From a virus, in the IMG/VR virus record IMGVR_UViG_3300021959_010708, positions 1 through 47,962 of that record: a stretch of DNA of 47,962 bases; one strand, given 5' to 3'. The notes below the pieces were generated by a model. That model did no database searches. It saw only the letters and a list, made by a program, of their open reading frames with translations, and had not been told where the DNA came from. Below, piece after piece: positions 29,564 through 37,259 of this stretch; within the stretch, counting starts at the first letter, position 1; each line of letters starts with the position of its first letter. A program made the position numbers and the translations under genes.

Positions 29564-30195
29564 TACAATTCGAGCATTCTTGATTCGATGAACTTGAAGT
29601 TGATCAAGTTGTTGATCCAAGTTTCCAGATATTTCTTCCTGTCATTTTTGTAGTCGAGATAGTACGAGTGTTCCCACACATCGCATCCCGCCAAAACTTC
29701 AACATCGTCGCCCACCGGATTGTCTGCGTTGGGTGTGGTTTTCCATTTCATCTTGTCGTCTTCTAAAATCAACCAGATCCAGCCTGATCCGAATCTCTTC
29801 ATTCCTGCGTCCACGAACTGGGACTTGAATTCGTCCAAAGATCCAAAGGATTCGTCTATCTTTGCCTGTAGATTTTCCGATGGTTGTTCATACTTCGGAG
29901 TCATGCATTGCCAGAAGATGATGTGATTAAAATTTTGTCCTGCGTTGTTGAAAACGCCCTCGTTAGCATCTCTCGAATCAACTATGATTTGTTTAAGGCT
30001 CTTGCCTTCGTATTCCGAGCCTTTGATTAATTCATTCAATTTGTCGATGTAGGTCTGATGATGCTTGCCATGATGCAGATCCAATGTGTCCCTGCTCATG
30101 TATGGTTCGAGGCTTGTTCTTGAATAGGGCAGTTCCATTAGGGTGAACTTGCCACCTTTCACATTTATATCATCTGCTACTTGATCTAATTTCAT
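29563..30195 (-). CDS. sodB: Iron/manganese superoxide dismutase
   Basis: A 210-residue Fe/Mn SOD that disproportionates superoxide. All four metal ligands are visible: His in LDLHHGKHHQTY, His in NFNHIIFWQCM, and Asp and His in GCDVWEHSYYLDYKNDR. RFGSGWIWLI is the conserved Trp-rich block. About 15 extra N-terminal residues precede the usual start (FTLMELPYS). It has no signal peptide, so it acts in the cytoplasm, where it would protect Fe-S clusters. It is coupled to the Nfu gene by a TAATG overlap and follows the AT-hook peptide gene by one base. Confidence 0.95.
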   Translation of the reverse strand: MKLDQVADDINVKGGKFTLMELPYSRTSLEPYMSRDTLDLHHGKHHQTYIDKLNELIKGSEYEGKSLKQIIVDSRDANEGVFNNAGQNFNHIIFWQCMTPKYEQPSENLQAKIDESFGSLDEFKSQFVDAGMKRFGSGWIWLILEDDKMKWKTTPNADNPVGDDVEVLAGCDVWEHSYYLDYKNDRKKYLETWINNLINFKFIESRMLEL

Positions 30196-30196
30196 A

Positions 30197-30373
30197 CTAC
30201 TTCTTCTTAGGTCGTCCTCGACCTTTTTTCTTAGTCGTTTTCTTTGTTGTTGTTTTCTTAGTCGTTTTCTTTTTGGTGGTTGGTGCTTCTACAGTAGTAG
30301 ATTGGGCAGTCGCAGCCGTTGATGCTGTGGCTTCCTTGTGTCCACCGAATAACCATTTTACTAACCATATCAT
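30197..30373 (-). CDS. Small lysine-rich AT-hook peptide (58 aa)
   Basis: A 58-codon frame from ATG at 30373 to TAG at 30197. The N-terminus MIWLVKWLFGGHKE is hydrophobic, the middle is Ala/Thr-rich, and the end is a Lys/Thr run finishing KKKGRGRPKKK. The GRGRP core is an AT-hook, which binds the minor groove of AT-rich DNA. The combination suggests a DNA-binding peptide with an amphipathic, possibly membrane-touching, N-terminus. It has a strong sigma70-type promoter and an AAGAGGAG ribosome site, so it should be well expressed. It leads the SOD/Fe-S operon. Confidence 0.75.
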   Translation of the reverse strand: MIWLVKWLFGGHKEATASTAATAQSTTVEAPTTKKKTTKKTTTKKTTKKKGRGRPKKK

Positions 30374-30399
30374 TGTTGTGGTCTCCTCTTTATTTTGTT

Positions 30400-30428
30400 A
30401 TTATACTTATTTTTGCCATTTGTGTCAA
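30400..30428 (-). promoter_or_regulatory. Sigma70-type promoter of the AT-hook/SOD/Fe-S operon
   Basis: Minus strand: -35 TTGACA at 30423-30428, 17-base spacer, -10 TATAAT at 30400-30405; then a 26-base interval with AGAGGAG before the ATG at 30373. A leadered counterpart of the leaderless promoters. Confidence 0.8.
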
Positions 30429-31460
30429 TCACCACACAGGCGATCCCACAGACACCAATTGGTATTCTGTCGCCAGCAGTGTTGATGCAAGGTTTTTTGC
30501 CTTGGATTCGCATTGGATGTCAAACAGTTCGCCGAATGGTCGTACCCACTCATTGGTTTTATGATGCCAATAAAAATCGGAGTGTGCTCGTATGGTGGCT
30601 TTGTTTTCACCATTCGCAAACAACCAATCTCTGTCTAACAATTTGTTTGCATCTACTTTGTCTTTAAGTATTTCTCTCGGTTGTGAGTAGTGCATCACAG
30701 GACGCACACCACGCCATGAGTCTATGACTCTCTTGATCCTATCATCTGTGTGGGTTATCCATTCGCCTGTGTTCACCCAATGATGATGGATGTCGAAAAC
30801 CAATGCCACGTGTTTTTCAAGTTCGAGTATGTCAGACAATCCCCATTTCATTTCTTCGTTCTCTATGGTGATGCAATTCCTTGCTTCTGGTGAAAGTCGT
30901 GGCAACACATCTATGATGCCCTGTGGGCCACGTGCGCCTGCTATGTGTACATTGATCTTGAAGTCTTGGAAGGTCTTACCGTATCCCATCCAACGGGCCA
31001 TGTTGACATGATATTCGAATTCATCTATGGATCGTTCTATGACATCATCCGACTCCGATGCCAGCACTGTGAACTGTCCGGGATGGAATGAAACCCTAAC
31101 ACCGAGTTGCCTTGCTGTTTCGCCAACTTCCGCAAAGTGTTTCTCCAAATAGTTTATCACGTCTGGTTTTGACCAGAAGTAACGCCACGTGGCTTCGGTT
31201 GCAACCGGAAGAATAGGTGAACTCAAACGACACATCCTCAGTGGTTCAGGCAGTGCGCCTGTGTATTTTATTAGTTCGTGAATAGATGAAATGTTGTGTT
31301 GCATGAGCATCCAAAGTTTTTCTTCTGCTTCATCGCGATGTTCGTTCAACCATCTCACAGTCGTTGCTTTACAGTTTAAAGGAGACTCTGCTTCTTTCAA
31401 CAATTTGGGTTTTAAACTACGATCTGAATGAAGATATTTACAACAGAAGCCAAGACGCAT
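30429..31460 (-). CDS. uvsE: UV damage endonuclease (UvdE/UVDE)
   Basis: A 343-residue TIM-barrel nuclease that nicks 5' of UV photoproducts and other lesions. Family blocks: MRLGFCCKYL at the start; ISSIHELIKYTGALPEPLRMCRLSS; RVSFHPGQFTVL; NVHIAGARGPQG; ITIENEEMKWG; and LVFDIHHHWVNTGEW, which together supply the His, Glu and Asp metal ligands. Length agrees with bacterial UvsE (about 300-330). In surface seawater this would repair sunlight damage to phage DNA. The leaderless promoter at 31467-31494 fixes the start. Confidence 0.95.
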   Translation of the reverse strand: MRLGFCCKYLHSDRSLKPKLLKEAESPLNCKATTVRWLNEHRDEAEEKLWMLMQHNISSIHELIKYTGALPEPLRMCRLSSPILPVATEATWRYFWSKPDVINYLEKHFAEVGETARQLGVRVSFHPGQFTVLASESDDVIERSIDEFEYHVNMARWMGYGKTFQDFKINVHIAGARGPQGIIDVLPRLSPEARNCITIENEEMKWGLSDILELEKHVALVFDIHHHWVNTGEWITHTDDRIKRVIDSWRGVRPVMHYSQPREILKDKVDANKLLDRDWLFANGENKATIRAHSDFYWHHKTNEWVRPFGELFDIQCESKAKNLASTLLATEYQLVSVGSPVW

Positions 31461-31494
31461 AATTGTATTGTACTGTATTTTAAGATTTTGTCAA
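31461..31494 (-). promoter_or_regulatory. Sigma70-type promoter, leaderless geometry, for the UV endonuclease gene
   Basis: Minus strand: -35 TTGACA at 31489-31494, 16-base spacer, -10 TACAAT at 31467-31472, six bases, ATG at 31458-31460. The -35 overlaps the end of the carbamoyltransferase gene. Confidence 0.8.
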
Positions 31495-32976
31495 CACGGT
31501 GACACCATATTTGTTTGTCCAGTCTTTGGCGTCTTGTTCGTTGTTGACCATGGGTTTGCCCTTGATGTTCAGTGACGTGTTCAACAACATGGGGCAACCT
31601 GTTTTATTGTACCATTGTTCCAGCAGTGATCTGAACCCTGGTGATCCATCATTTTTGCCCACAGTTTGTATCCTTGATGTGTTGTCCACATGCACTATGG
31701 CAGGGAACTCTTCTGGGCGTTTACACACCGCTGTATACTGCATATAAGGGCTCTGTGTGCCTATTGTAGATGTGTCGAAGTAATCTGACACATATTCCTC
31801 CAATATGGCCGGAGCGAAGGGTCTGAACTCTTGCCTGTGTTTGATTTGATTGACCATGTCCTTGATGTTGGGTCCTCTTGGATCCGCCAACAGTGATCTG
31901 TGCCCCAATGCTCTGGGACCAAACTCTGCACGGCCATTGGCCACGCCAACGATCTTGTACTTGTCCAAGTGCTGTATGAGATCATAAACAGGATAATCAC
32001 CCTCGATGTCGTAACCGAGGTATGGCCCTGGCCATTCGATCCTACCTATGGAATCCAGCACACAACCTACCGAGGATCCAGCATCTCCCGGGTTGGGCAC
32101 TATCCAGACATTTTCGTAATATTTTTTTGCGATGGGATTGGCCACGCAGTTTAGAGCACAACCTCCCACCAACACCAAATTTTTGGATCCAAGGGTGTAT
32201 CTGGCTTCCTTGATGATCCTTTGGAAATTTTCTTCGTACAATGCTTGGGTGGTAGCGGCCAAGTCACAAAGGTCTTGGATGGTGTTCGCTTCTGGCAACC
32301 AACCCTGGCAGCCTCTGTGCAAGTTGATGTTAAATTTTGTTGAGAATCCTTGGTTGTCGTAATCAAAGAAGTTTCTTTTCATCTCGCCGAAGTATTTGTT
32401 GGGATCTCCCAAAGCACTCATGCCCATCAAGATGTATTCTTCTTCGTTGGGTTTGAAATGCACCCTCTGTGTCATGGCAGAATACCATAGGCCCACCGAG
32501 TGTGGATAATTTTGCGAATAAACTTTTTTTAACTTTTCTCCCTTGCCTTCCCATACAGTGAGGCATTCCCATTCACCTATTGAGTCGATCACCACAATAG
32601 TTGCATCATTGTAAACACTTGTAAAGTAACCTGCCGCCGCATGGCTCCTATGATGCGAGTGCATCTTGAATTTGGTGAATCTGTCTTTTTTGATGCCGAA
32701 GTCTTCGAGGTGTGCTTGAATGGATGGTTTGTTGAAGACCAAATCCCATTGGCCCGCCCAAGCCTGCCTTGTTTTTTTGATCCATGTATTCTCGTAAAAA
32801 TGTATTTCGAATGGGTGGCCAAACTTTAGAGCATCATCGATGATCAATTGATTGAGCCATTTGTCATTTTTTATGCCAGAATATCTTTCTGCATGGCTGG
32901 CAAAAACCAATTTTTTATCGTCAAATACTGCCAAGGCCGCATCATGGGCCAGTGCTGATATACCCCACCTAATCAT
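31480..32976 (-). CDS. NodU/TobZ-family carbamoyltransferase
   Basis: A 498-residue enzyme expected to transfer a carbamoyl group (via carbamoyl-adenylate) to a sugar hydroxyl. The Kae1-like N-terminal domain shows GISALAHDAALAVFDD, HHRSHAAAGYFTS (metal-binding His) and VVIDSIGEWE. The YrdC-like C-terminal domain shows GRAEFGPRALGHRSLLADPR and LLNTSLNIKGKPMV. Length is somewhat shorter than TobZ (about 570). Phage members are known from marine T4-like phages; proposed roles are glycan or modified-base decoration. It starts in a TAATG overlap with a 38-aa gene. Confidence 0.92.
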   Translation of the reverse strand: MIRWGISALAHDAALAVFDDKKLVFASHAERYSGIKNDKWLNQLIIDDALKFGHPFEIHFYENTWIKKTRQAWAGQWDLVFNKPSIQAHLEDFGIKKDRFTKFKMHSHHRSHAAAGYFTSVYNDATIVVIDSIGEWECLTVWEGKGEKLKKVYSQNYPHSVGLWYSAMTQRVHFKPNEEEYILMGMSALGDPNKYFGEMKRNFFDYDNQGFSTKFNINLHRGCQGWLPEANTIQDLCDLAATTQALYEENFQRIIKEARYTLGSKNLVLVGGCALNCVANPIAKKYYENVWIVPNPGDAGSSVGCVLDSIGRIEWPGPYLGYDIEGDYPVYDLIQHLDKYKIVGVANGRAEFGPRALGHRSLLADPRGPNIKDMVNQIKHRQEFRPFAPAILEEYVSDYFDTSTIGTQSPYMQYTAVCKRPEEFPAIVHVDNTSRIQTVGKNDGSPGFRSLLEQWYNKTGCPMLLNTSLNIKGKPMVNNEQDAKDWTNKYGVTVLTKS

Positions 32977-33092
32977 TATTCGTAGATAAAAGGATCTCTT
33001 TTCTTGAGTTCTTTGATTTTTTTACGATAGGCTAATTCGGATTTGATTTTCCGATAGGGCCATGTGATAATTGATAATATCTTTCTAATCAT
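32976..33092 (-). CDS. Small basic protein ending RDPFIYE (38 aa)
   Basis: A 38-codon frame from ATG at 33092 to TAA at 32976: MIRKILSIITWPYRKIKSE ... KELKKRDPFIYE. It overlaps the end of queD by eight bases and forms a TAATG overlap with the carbamoyltransferase start. The sequence is strongly basic and amphipathic with a WPY motif. I recall closely similar short proteins in marine T4-like phages, which supports it being real. It might sit at the membrane. Function unknown. Confidence 0.65.
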   Translation of the reverse strand: MIRKILSIITWPYRKIKSELAYRKKIKELKKRDPFIYE

Positions 33093-33537
33093 TGCATTCG
33101 TATATAGCAGAATTGTTTTCATGTTCCCAAATTTCTACCTTGCTTACCTTGACCCTGTTGTTGGACTGTTTCTTTGCCCAGTCGTCCACATAGTCATACA
33201 CGAATTTGCATGATGCTTCTATGCCAGGACCATATCCTTTGGTCACATCCATGATATTGATGTTTATAACTCCAATTTGATGCAATTTTTTAATATCTTC
33301 AAGATTAGGATCATCCGAAGCGATCAGTGTTCTGTGATCCCACTGTTCTTCCAACCATGACTTGATTTCACGCAAATAACCAAAATCCATAACCCATTGT
33401 CTGTGATCCAGTTCTCCGCTGAAAGTTATCTGGACATGTCTTCCGTATCCGTGTATGTGTTTGCAGTGTCCGTCATCTCGCCATTGCCTGTGTCCTGTAC
33501 AGATAGGACCGAATCTCTTTGTTGAATAATAATTCAT
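33085..33537 (-). CDS. queD: 6-carboxytetrahydropterin synthase (QueD-type)
   Basis: A 150-residue T-fold enzyme that makes 6-carboxy-5,6,7,8-tetrahydropterin, the second step toward preQ0. Zinc ligands His16, His27 and His29 and catalytic Cys25 fall in CTGH and CKHIHGYG. WVMDFGYLREIKSWLEEQWDHR is the conserved MDFxxLK...D/H block, and VEIWEHENNSAIY is the C-terminal Glu/pterin-binding strand. A QueC-like gene lies at 37546-38256, pointing to a 7-deazaguanine product for DNA or RNA modification. An AAGGAGA ribosome site precedes the ATG. Confidence 0.9.
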   Translation of the reverse strand: MNYYSTKRFGPICTGHRQWRDDGHCKHIHGYGRHVQITFSGELDHRQWVMDFGYLREIKSWLEEQWDHRTLIASDDPNLEDIKKLHQIGVININIMDVTKGYGPGIEASCKFVYDYVDDWAKKQSNNRVKVSKVEIWEHENNSAIYECND

Positions 33538-33553
33538 AAAATCTCCTTTGGGT

Positions 33554-34306
33554 TTATTGTACTACAAAATCGTACATTCGTATACGAAAACCTTTGGTTT
33601 TCATATCCATTATTTTATCTGCGAAATCCTTCACACTGTAGAAATCATTCATTTCAAAAGGATCCTTGGATGATATCACCATCAGCAGTTCATTTGGATT
33701 TTCGTCCTTGACCATCTTGATGTTGTAATTAGAATTTGGCACTGTCAACATGTCGACCTTTTGGCCAGGATGAACCTCATTGGGGTAAACTTTGATGGCT
33801 TCCGAGTTCAGCACAAATATGGCAAAGTATTGTTTGCTCTCTGCATGGACTTCCAACTTCATATAGTCATTGGCATGATATTGTCCATTCTTGTTCATCA
33901 GCACGGAGAAATCATGATCTGTGTCGTACAACTTGTTGATGTCCATCACGAATCCATCTACCTGTGCTACACAGTATCTCCTACCGTCACGATATATTAT
34001 CTCTGTGGCGTAGGTTGATTTCTTGACTATGCCAGGAAATGTGATCCATTTGAACGAGTTCAATTCACAGTTGTCATTGATGCATGTTTTGAGATCGTTC
34101 ACCTGGATGACTTGTCCCAACTCATCTTCTATCAACTGCTTGGTCGCTTTTAGTTTAGCGATCTCGCAAGATTGATTTTCTGTTATGTCAGGTCCAAAGT
34201 CGTGTATGCCTATGGCAGTGCCGGCCCAAGCCGATGCACACCATAGACACACAACGAGTGTGGTGGTTAATTTACTCAATGATTTCCGATTGAGCAAATG
34301 TTTCAT
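33554..34306 (-). CDS. Secreted protein with DUF4384-like domain
   Basis: A 250-residue protein with a signal peptide (KLTTTLVVCLWCASAWA, cleavage after about residue 28). The second half (MKLEVHAESKQYFAIFVLNS, then VYPNEVHPGQKVDM, VPNSNYNIKMVKDENPNEL and ISSKDP) follows the DUF4384 pattern of a strand, a 'yPn' turn, an 'iP' segment and a final strand. DUF4384 proteins often accompany LPP20- or CsgG-type lipoproteins, and here the LPP20-like gene immediately precedes and overlaps it. The ATG at 34306 is used because AAGGA lies eight bases upstream. Predicted periplasmic. It may form part of an outer-membrane assembly or export device. Confidence 0.7.
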   Translation of the reverse strand: MKHLLNRKSLSKLTTTLVVCLWCASAWAGTAIGIHDFGPDITENQSCEIAKLKATKQLIEDELGQVIQVNDLKTCINDNCELNSFKWITFPGIVKKSTYATEIIYRDGRRYCVAQVDGFVMDINKLYDTDHDFSVLMNKNGQYHANDYMKLEVHAESKQYFAIFVLNSEAIKVYPNEVHPGQKVDMLTVPNSNYNIKMVKDENPNELLMVISSKDPFEMNDFYSVKDFADKIMDMKTKGFRIRMYDFVVQ

Positions 34307-34820
34307 CAATTGCATCCTTGTTGATCTCCACTACTCTCGCAGGTGGATACCAATCTGAACGATTGAATTTCATCAATATGAAAGATCTATAGTGAGGTCC
34401 TTCATTGACGACCACTTTGTTTACAACGATGTAACCACCCATGTCCAACTCATCTATAATCGCCTGTGACAATTTTTGAGTCAATTGGGTAGTGTTACCG
34501 TTCACTACAGATCCGGAATCTTCTATGTATCTTTTGAAGTCTCCATTGATATAGTTCTGTAGTTTATCCGCAATCATGACCTTGGCGTCATGGATGCCTT
34601 TGTCGATCGAGAACTGCATGTCCTGACTTTGACCTGTGGCAACACCATAAACCCATGATTCGTCATCCATTGGATAATCAAAGAACCATTCAGGAACTTC
34701 ACTGCCACCACGCAGTTTCACCGTATCAACATCTACTCCTTTGTTGATGTTCTTGTTAAAAGGTCCTGATGAACAAGCACCAAGCATCAACATGAGTAGT
34801 ATTGCTGTTATATGTTTCAT
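34272..34820 (-). CDS. LPP20-family-like outer-membrane lipoprotein
   Basis: A 182-residue lipoprotein with lipobox LGAC (Cys15). The mature part has VPEWFFDYPMDDESWVYGVA, the LPP20 signature (P-W-f...Y.vG.A), and SIDKGIHDAKVMIADKLQNYI, the following A.A...L helix. LPP20-type proteins are often encoded next to CsgG-like pores and DUF4384 proteins. A leaderless promoter at 34827-34854 fixes the start, and the DUF4384-like gene begins inside its 3' end. It probably resides on the inner face of the outer membrane. A phage-borne LPP20 protein is unusual and fits the curlin-repeat gene at the right edge. Confidence 0.78.
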   Translation of the reverse strand: MKHITAILLMLMLGACSSGPFNKNINKGVDVDTVKLRGGSEVPEWFFDYPMDDESWVYGVATGQSQDMQFSIDKGIHDAKVMIADKLQNYINGDFKRYIEDSGSVVNGNTTQLTQKLSQAIIDELDMGGYIVVNKVVVNEGPHYRSFILMKFNRSDWYPPARVVEINKDAIDETFAQSEIIE

Positions 34821-34854
34821 GCTTTTATTATACTACAGAACGATGCAGTGTCAA
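34821..34854 (-). promoter_or_regulatory. Sigma70-type promoter, leaderless geometry, for the LPP20/DUF4384 pair
   Basis: Minus strand: -35 TTGACA at 34849-34854, 16-base spacer, -10 TATAAT at 34827-34832, six bases, ATG at 34818-34820. Textbook consensus at both boxes. Confidence 0.87.
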
Positions 34855-34881
34855 CCAGGGTAAAATTGTTGGAAAATAAGA

Positions 34882-35160
34882 CTAAAGCAGTTCGGCAAAC
34901 CAAGCACCGTCCGGCAATTGGCATTTTCTTGCAGGCAGATACATGCCATTCTGGTAAACTTGGAATACTTGATTCTGACAGGTCAATCCGTGCTCGGAGA
35001 TATAGTATCCGTCGAAGTTGGATGGCTCTTTGTTTGGGTCAACCCAGTCCAATTGATTTTCGGTGTATCTTGGTTCGATGATGACTCCCGCTTTGGCGCA
35101 ATAGGGGATGTAAAGAATGATGAAGAAGAATACTACGGATAAAACGAGTGACCTGATCAT
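34882..35160 (-). CDS. Small secreted protein (92 aa)
   Basis: A 92-residue protein with a signal peptide (IRSLVLSVVFFFIILYIPYCAKA, cleavage after about residue 24) and a short mature part. Two Cys in GLTCQNQVFQVYQ and ARKCQLPDGAWF may form a disulfide. CQLPDGAW faintly recalls the CRQPDGSW end of rickettsial 17-kDa/RT0821 surface antigens, but the match is too short to name the family. Predicted periplasmic. It starts in an ATGA overlap with the 134-aa gene and lies next to the LPP20/DUF4384 pair, so it may belong to the envelope set. Confidence 0.65.
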   Translation of the reverse strand: MIRSLVLSVVFFFIILYIPYCAKAGVIIEPRYTENQLDWVDPNKEPSNFDGYYISEHGLTCQNQVFQVYQNGMYLPARKCQLPDGAWFAELL

Positions 35161-35561
35161 ACTTTCTTACCTGCTGTTTTGATGTCGGCCTTGCCCACCA
35201 CCATGTAAGGGCCTTTGTTGTAGGCCGGCATGATCGAGTATTGTTTGCTGATCTCTAATCTTTCTTGTGTGTCCTTCCAACTGCGATTGCTTTTTGCGAA
35301 CATCTTGTTGGGAGTCGGTAAATCCTGTGGGTTAGACTTGTAGTATGGAGTATTTCTCGGTTCAGAATAATTTGTATGCACTGAACTGTCAAAGATCGCC
35401 ATGTCTCTTTTGTTGTGTTTCTTGTCAGGGTCAACCCCCAATGATCTAAGATATTGTTTGTAATCTTCCTGTGCTTGCCTGTCCTTGGCTGTGAGACCTT
35501 TGGTCTTACGTTTTTTGGTTGAGTTCATACTAAGGTATGGTCCTACAAGATGCATAGTCAT
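35157..35561 (-). CDS. Basic hypothetical protein (134 aa)
   Basis: A 134-residue basic, proline/asparagine-rich protein (STKKRKTKGLTAKDRQAQEDYKQYLR...SYNK) that looks largely unfolded, with no membrane segment. Residues such as HTNYSEPRNTPYY and PNKMFAKSNRSWKD are reminiscent of conserved proteins in marine T4-like phages, but no function is known to me. The start is fixed by a promoter -10 six bases upstream. It is coupled to the secreted protein gene downstream. Confidence 0.65.
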   Translation of the reverse strand: MTMHLVGPYLSMNSTKKRKTKGLTAKDRQAQEDYKQYLRSLGVDPDKKHNKRDMAIFDSSVHTNYSEPRNTPYYKSNPQDLPTPNKMFAKSNRSWKDTQERLEISKQYSIMPAYNKGPYMVVGKADIKTAGKKV

Positions 35562-35596
35562 ACAGTTATTATAAAACGGAGGGTGTCATCTGTCAA
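35562..35596 (-). promoter_or_regulatory. Sigma70-type promoter, leaderless geometry, for 35157-35561
   Basis: Minus strand: -35 TTGACA at 35591-35596, 17-base spacer, -10 TATAAT at 35568-35573, six bases, ATG at 35559-35561. Back to back with the plus-strand late motif at 35602. Confidence 0.82.
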
Positions 35597-35601
35597 CTGC
35601 T

Positions 35602-35608
35602 GTAAATA
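35602..35608 (+). promoter_or_regulatory. Late-promoter-like motif (leaderless spacing) for the plus-strand glycosyltransferase
   Basis: Plus strand GTAAATA, five bases before the GTG start at 35614. It sits inside a perfect five-base inverted repeat, ACTGC/GCAGT (35596-35600 with 35611-35615). Confidence 0.5.
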
Positions 35609-35613
35609 CCGCA

Positions 35614-36600
35614 GTGATTAAAGACTTTTTCATATGGCACCCTGGATTCGACGAAGGCATAGCAGAATCCATCAAAAACCCAGACGTCAGTAAAATCAAC
35701 CTTTTTGCCGGCGAAGAATGGGAGTTGAGATGCGATTGGAACAACCATGCCTATTACCAAGATCTGTGTGAATTCGCTGAATCAAAAGAATTGAACATCA
35801 TTGTGGGATGTCATGAAACCGATTTACACAAACGCAACTTCATTTGTCCTCCCAAGGCCAATGTTCATTACTGGCCCACGCACTGGATACATCACACCGC
35901 CAGCAAATTGAAACCTATTGTATTTCCAAAATCACAACCCATCAAGAAGATTTTCATGAGCCTCAACAACAAGGCGCATCCACACAGGTGCATGATGTTG
36001 GATCACATATCGATGAATAATCTATTCGAGCATGGTGATGTGTCATGGCATGAGACTAATGTAAAGTACGACTTCAAACACTGGAAGATGACACCCATGC
36101 AGTTGGATGAAGACTATCCACGCATGTTGGACTCCTACAACACACTGCCACGATCCTTCTCTGACACTCTGATCAGTTTGGTGGCGGAAGCCAACATGAA
36201 AGCACACTTCGTGACAGAGAAAACATGGATGCCAGTATTCTTCAAGAGACCATTTATGATATTTGGTCCCCGAGGCATCCACAGAGAGATAGAAGGATTA
36301 GGGTTCAAACTGCCCAAGGATGTGATAGATTATTCTTTTGATGCCATAGAAGATGATGCACAAAGATGCCAAACCATCATGGATGTGTTGAAAACTTTCA
36401 TAGGACAAGACTTAGACCATCTGAGGAAAACCATAGAGCCGGTGTTGAATCATAACTACGAAGTGGCCAGAGAGTTGGCATTCAACAGATACTTTTATCC
36501 CAAACCTGTGTTAGATTTGCTACAGAGATATCAGTCAGATGCCAAAATTCCTACCACATATCATTGGGCCAACAATCTCAGCGAGTACGAGCCACTCTAA
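35614..36600 (+). CDS. Glycosyltransferase-like protein (GT10/exostosin-like C-terminus)
   Basis: A 328-residue protein starting at GTG. The C-terminal half contains FSDTLISLVAEANMKAHFVTEKTWMPVFFKRPFMIFGP; the element TEKTW-(M/K)P-x(4-5)-RPFxxxGP is the nucleotide-sugar-binding signature of GT10 fucosyltransferases and related phage glycosyltransferases. The N-terminal half is a Rossmann-like acceptor domain. No earlier ATG/GTG/TTG exists in frame after the last stop, so GTG is the only start, five bases after a late-type motif. It is followed two bases later by a methyltransferase, so they probably modify the same glycan or virion protein. Confidence 0.72.
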   Translation: MIKDFFIWHPGFDEGIAESIKNPDVSKINLFAGEEWELRCDWNNHAYYQDLCEFAESKELNIIVGCHETDLHKRNFICPPKANVHYWPTHWIHHTASKLKPIVFPKSQPIKKIFMSLNNKAHPHRCMMLDHISMNNLFEHGDVSWHETNVKYDFKHWKMTPMQLDEDYPRMLDSYNTLPRSFSDTLISLVAEANMKAHFVTEKTWMPVFFKRPFMIFGPRGIHREIEGLGFKLPKDVIDYSFDAIEDDAQRCQTIMDVLKTFIGQDLDHLRKTIEPVLNHNYEVARELAFNRYFYPKPVLDLLQRYQSDAKIPTTYHWANNLSEYEPL

Positions 36601-36602
36601 TA

Positions 36603-37259
36603 ATGGGAGCATCAGCATACGATTTGATCCGGCAGTATGAACTGAACGGTGACACGATCGTTGAGATAGGAACCAGCAGGGGTGAAGGTAGCACGGATTT
36701 TTTCATATCATACATACAAGGCACGGACAAAAAATTTTACACCATTGATGTAAGGCAAGACGTTGTGGATTTTTTTAACGCCAAGCAAATTCTAAATTTT
36801 CGTGCAATTTGCTGTGAAACCATTGATTTCATTGGACAAATACAAGGTCAGATCGCTTGTGTTTACATGGACGGATTTGATTATATTCCTCCAGATGATA
36901 GTATCAAGCACGATTGGATGCAACAGATGATTGCCGAATACAAAGCCAACAACCCCAACGATCCCAGCAAATGGTTGACCAATGAAAACAGTGCAAGGCA
37001 TCATCTCGACAGGACAGAATTATTATTACCATTTATGTCCGACCGATCTATATTCATATTCGATGACACCTTTGTGCCATCACTGCTCGAACATGTGGGT
37101 TGGTTCAAAAATGCATATGATCCGCAGTCACCAGAATACGATTCCTGGCAGGGCAAAGGAGCAACTGCTGTTCCCTATCTGATAGAAAATGGATGGAGAG
37201 TGTTTCCTAAATCAGTGCGTGAAGGCCGTGATGATTATTCTGTGGTGGGTAATTTTTAG
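36603..37259 (+). CDS. Class I SAM-dependent methyltransferase-like protein
   Basis: A 218-residue protein. TIVEIGTSRGEGSTDFFISYI (about residues 18-38) is motif I of class I methyltransferases, with GxSxGxG-type glycine loop; FYTIDVRQDVVDFF carries the acidic residue binding the SAM ribose; CVYMDGFDYIPPDDSIKHD fits motif IV. It belongs near the methyltransferase-24/glycan-biosynthesis group. It starts two bases after the glycosyltransferase stop, making a two-gene plus-strand operon. It overlaps the convergent 96-aa gene by four bases. Substrate unknown. Confidence 0.72.
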   Translation: MGASAYDLIRQYELNGDTIVEIGTSRGEGSTDFFISYIQGTDKKFYTIDVRQDVVDFFNAKQILNFRAICCETIDFIGQIQGQIACVYMDGFDYIPPDDSIKHDWMQQMIAEYKANNPNDPSKWLTNENSARHHLDRTELLLPFMSDRSIFIFDDTFVPSLLEHVGWFKNAYDPQSPEYDSWQGKGATAVPYLIENGWRVFPKSVREGRDDYSVVGNF

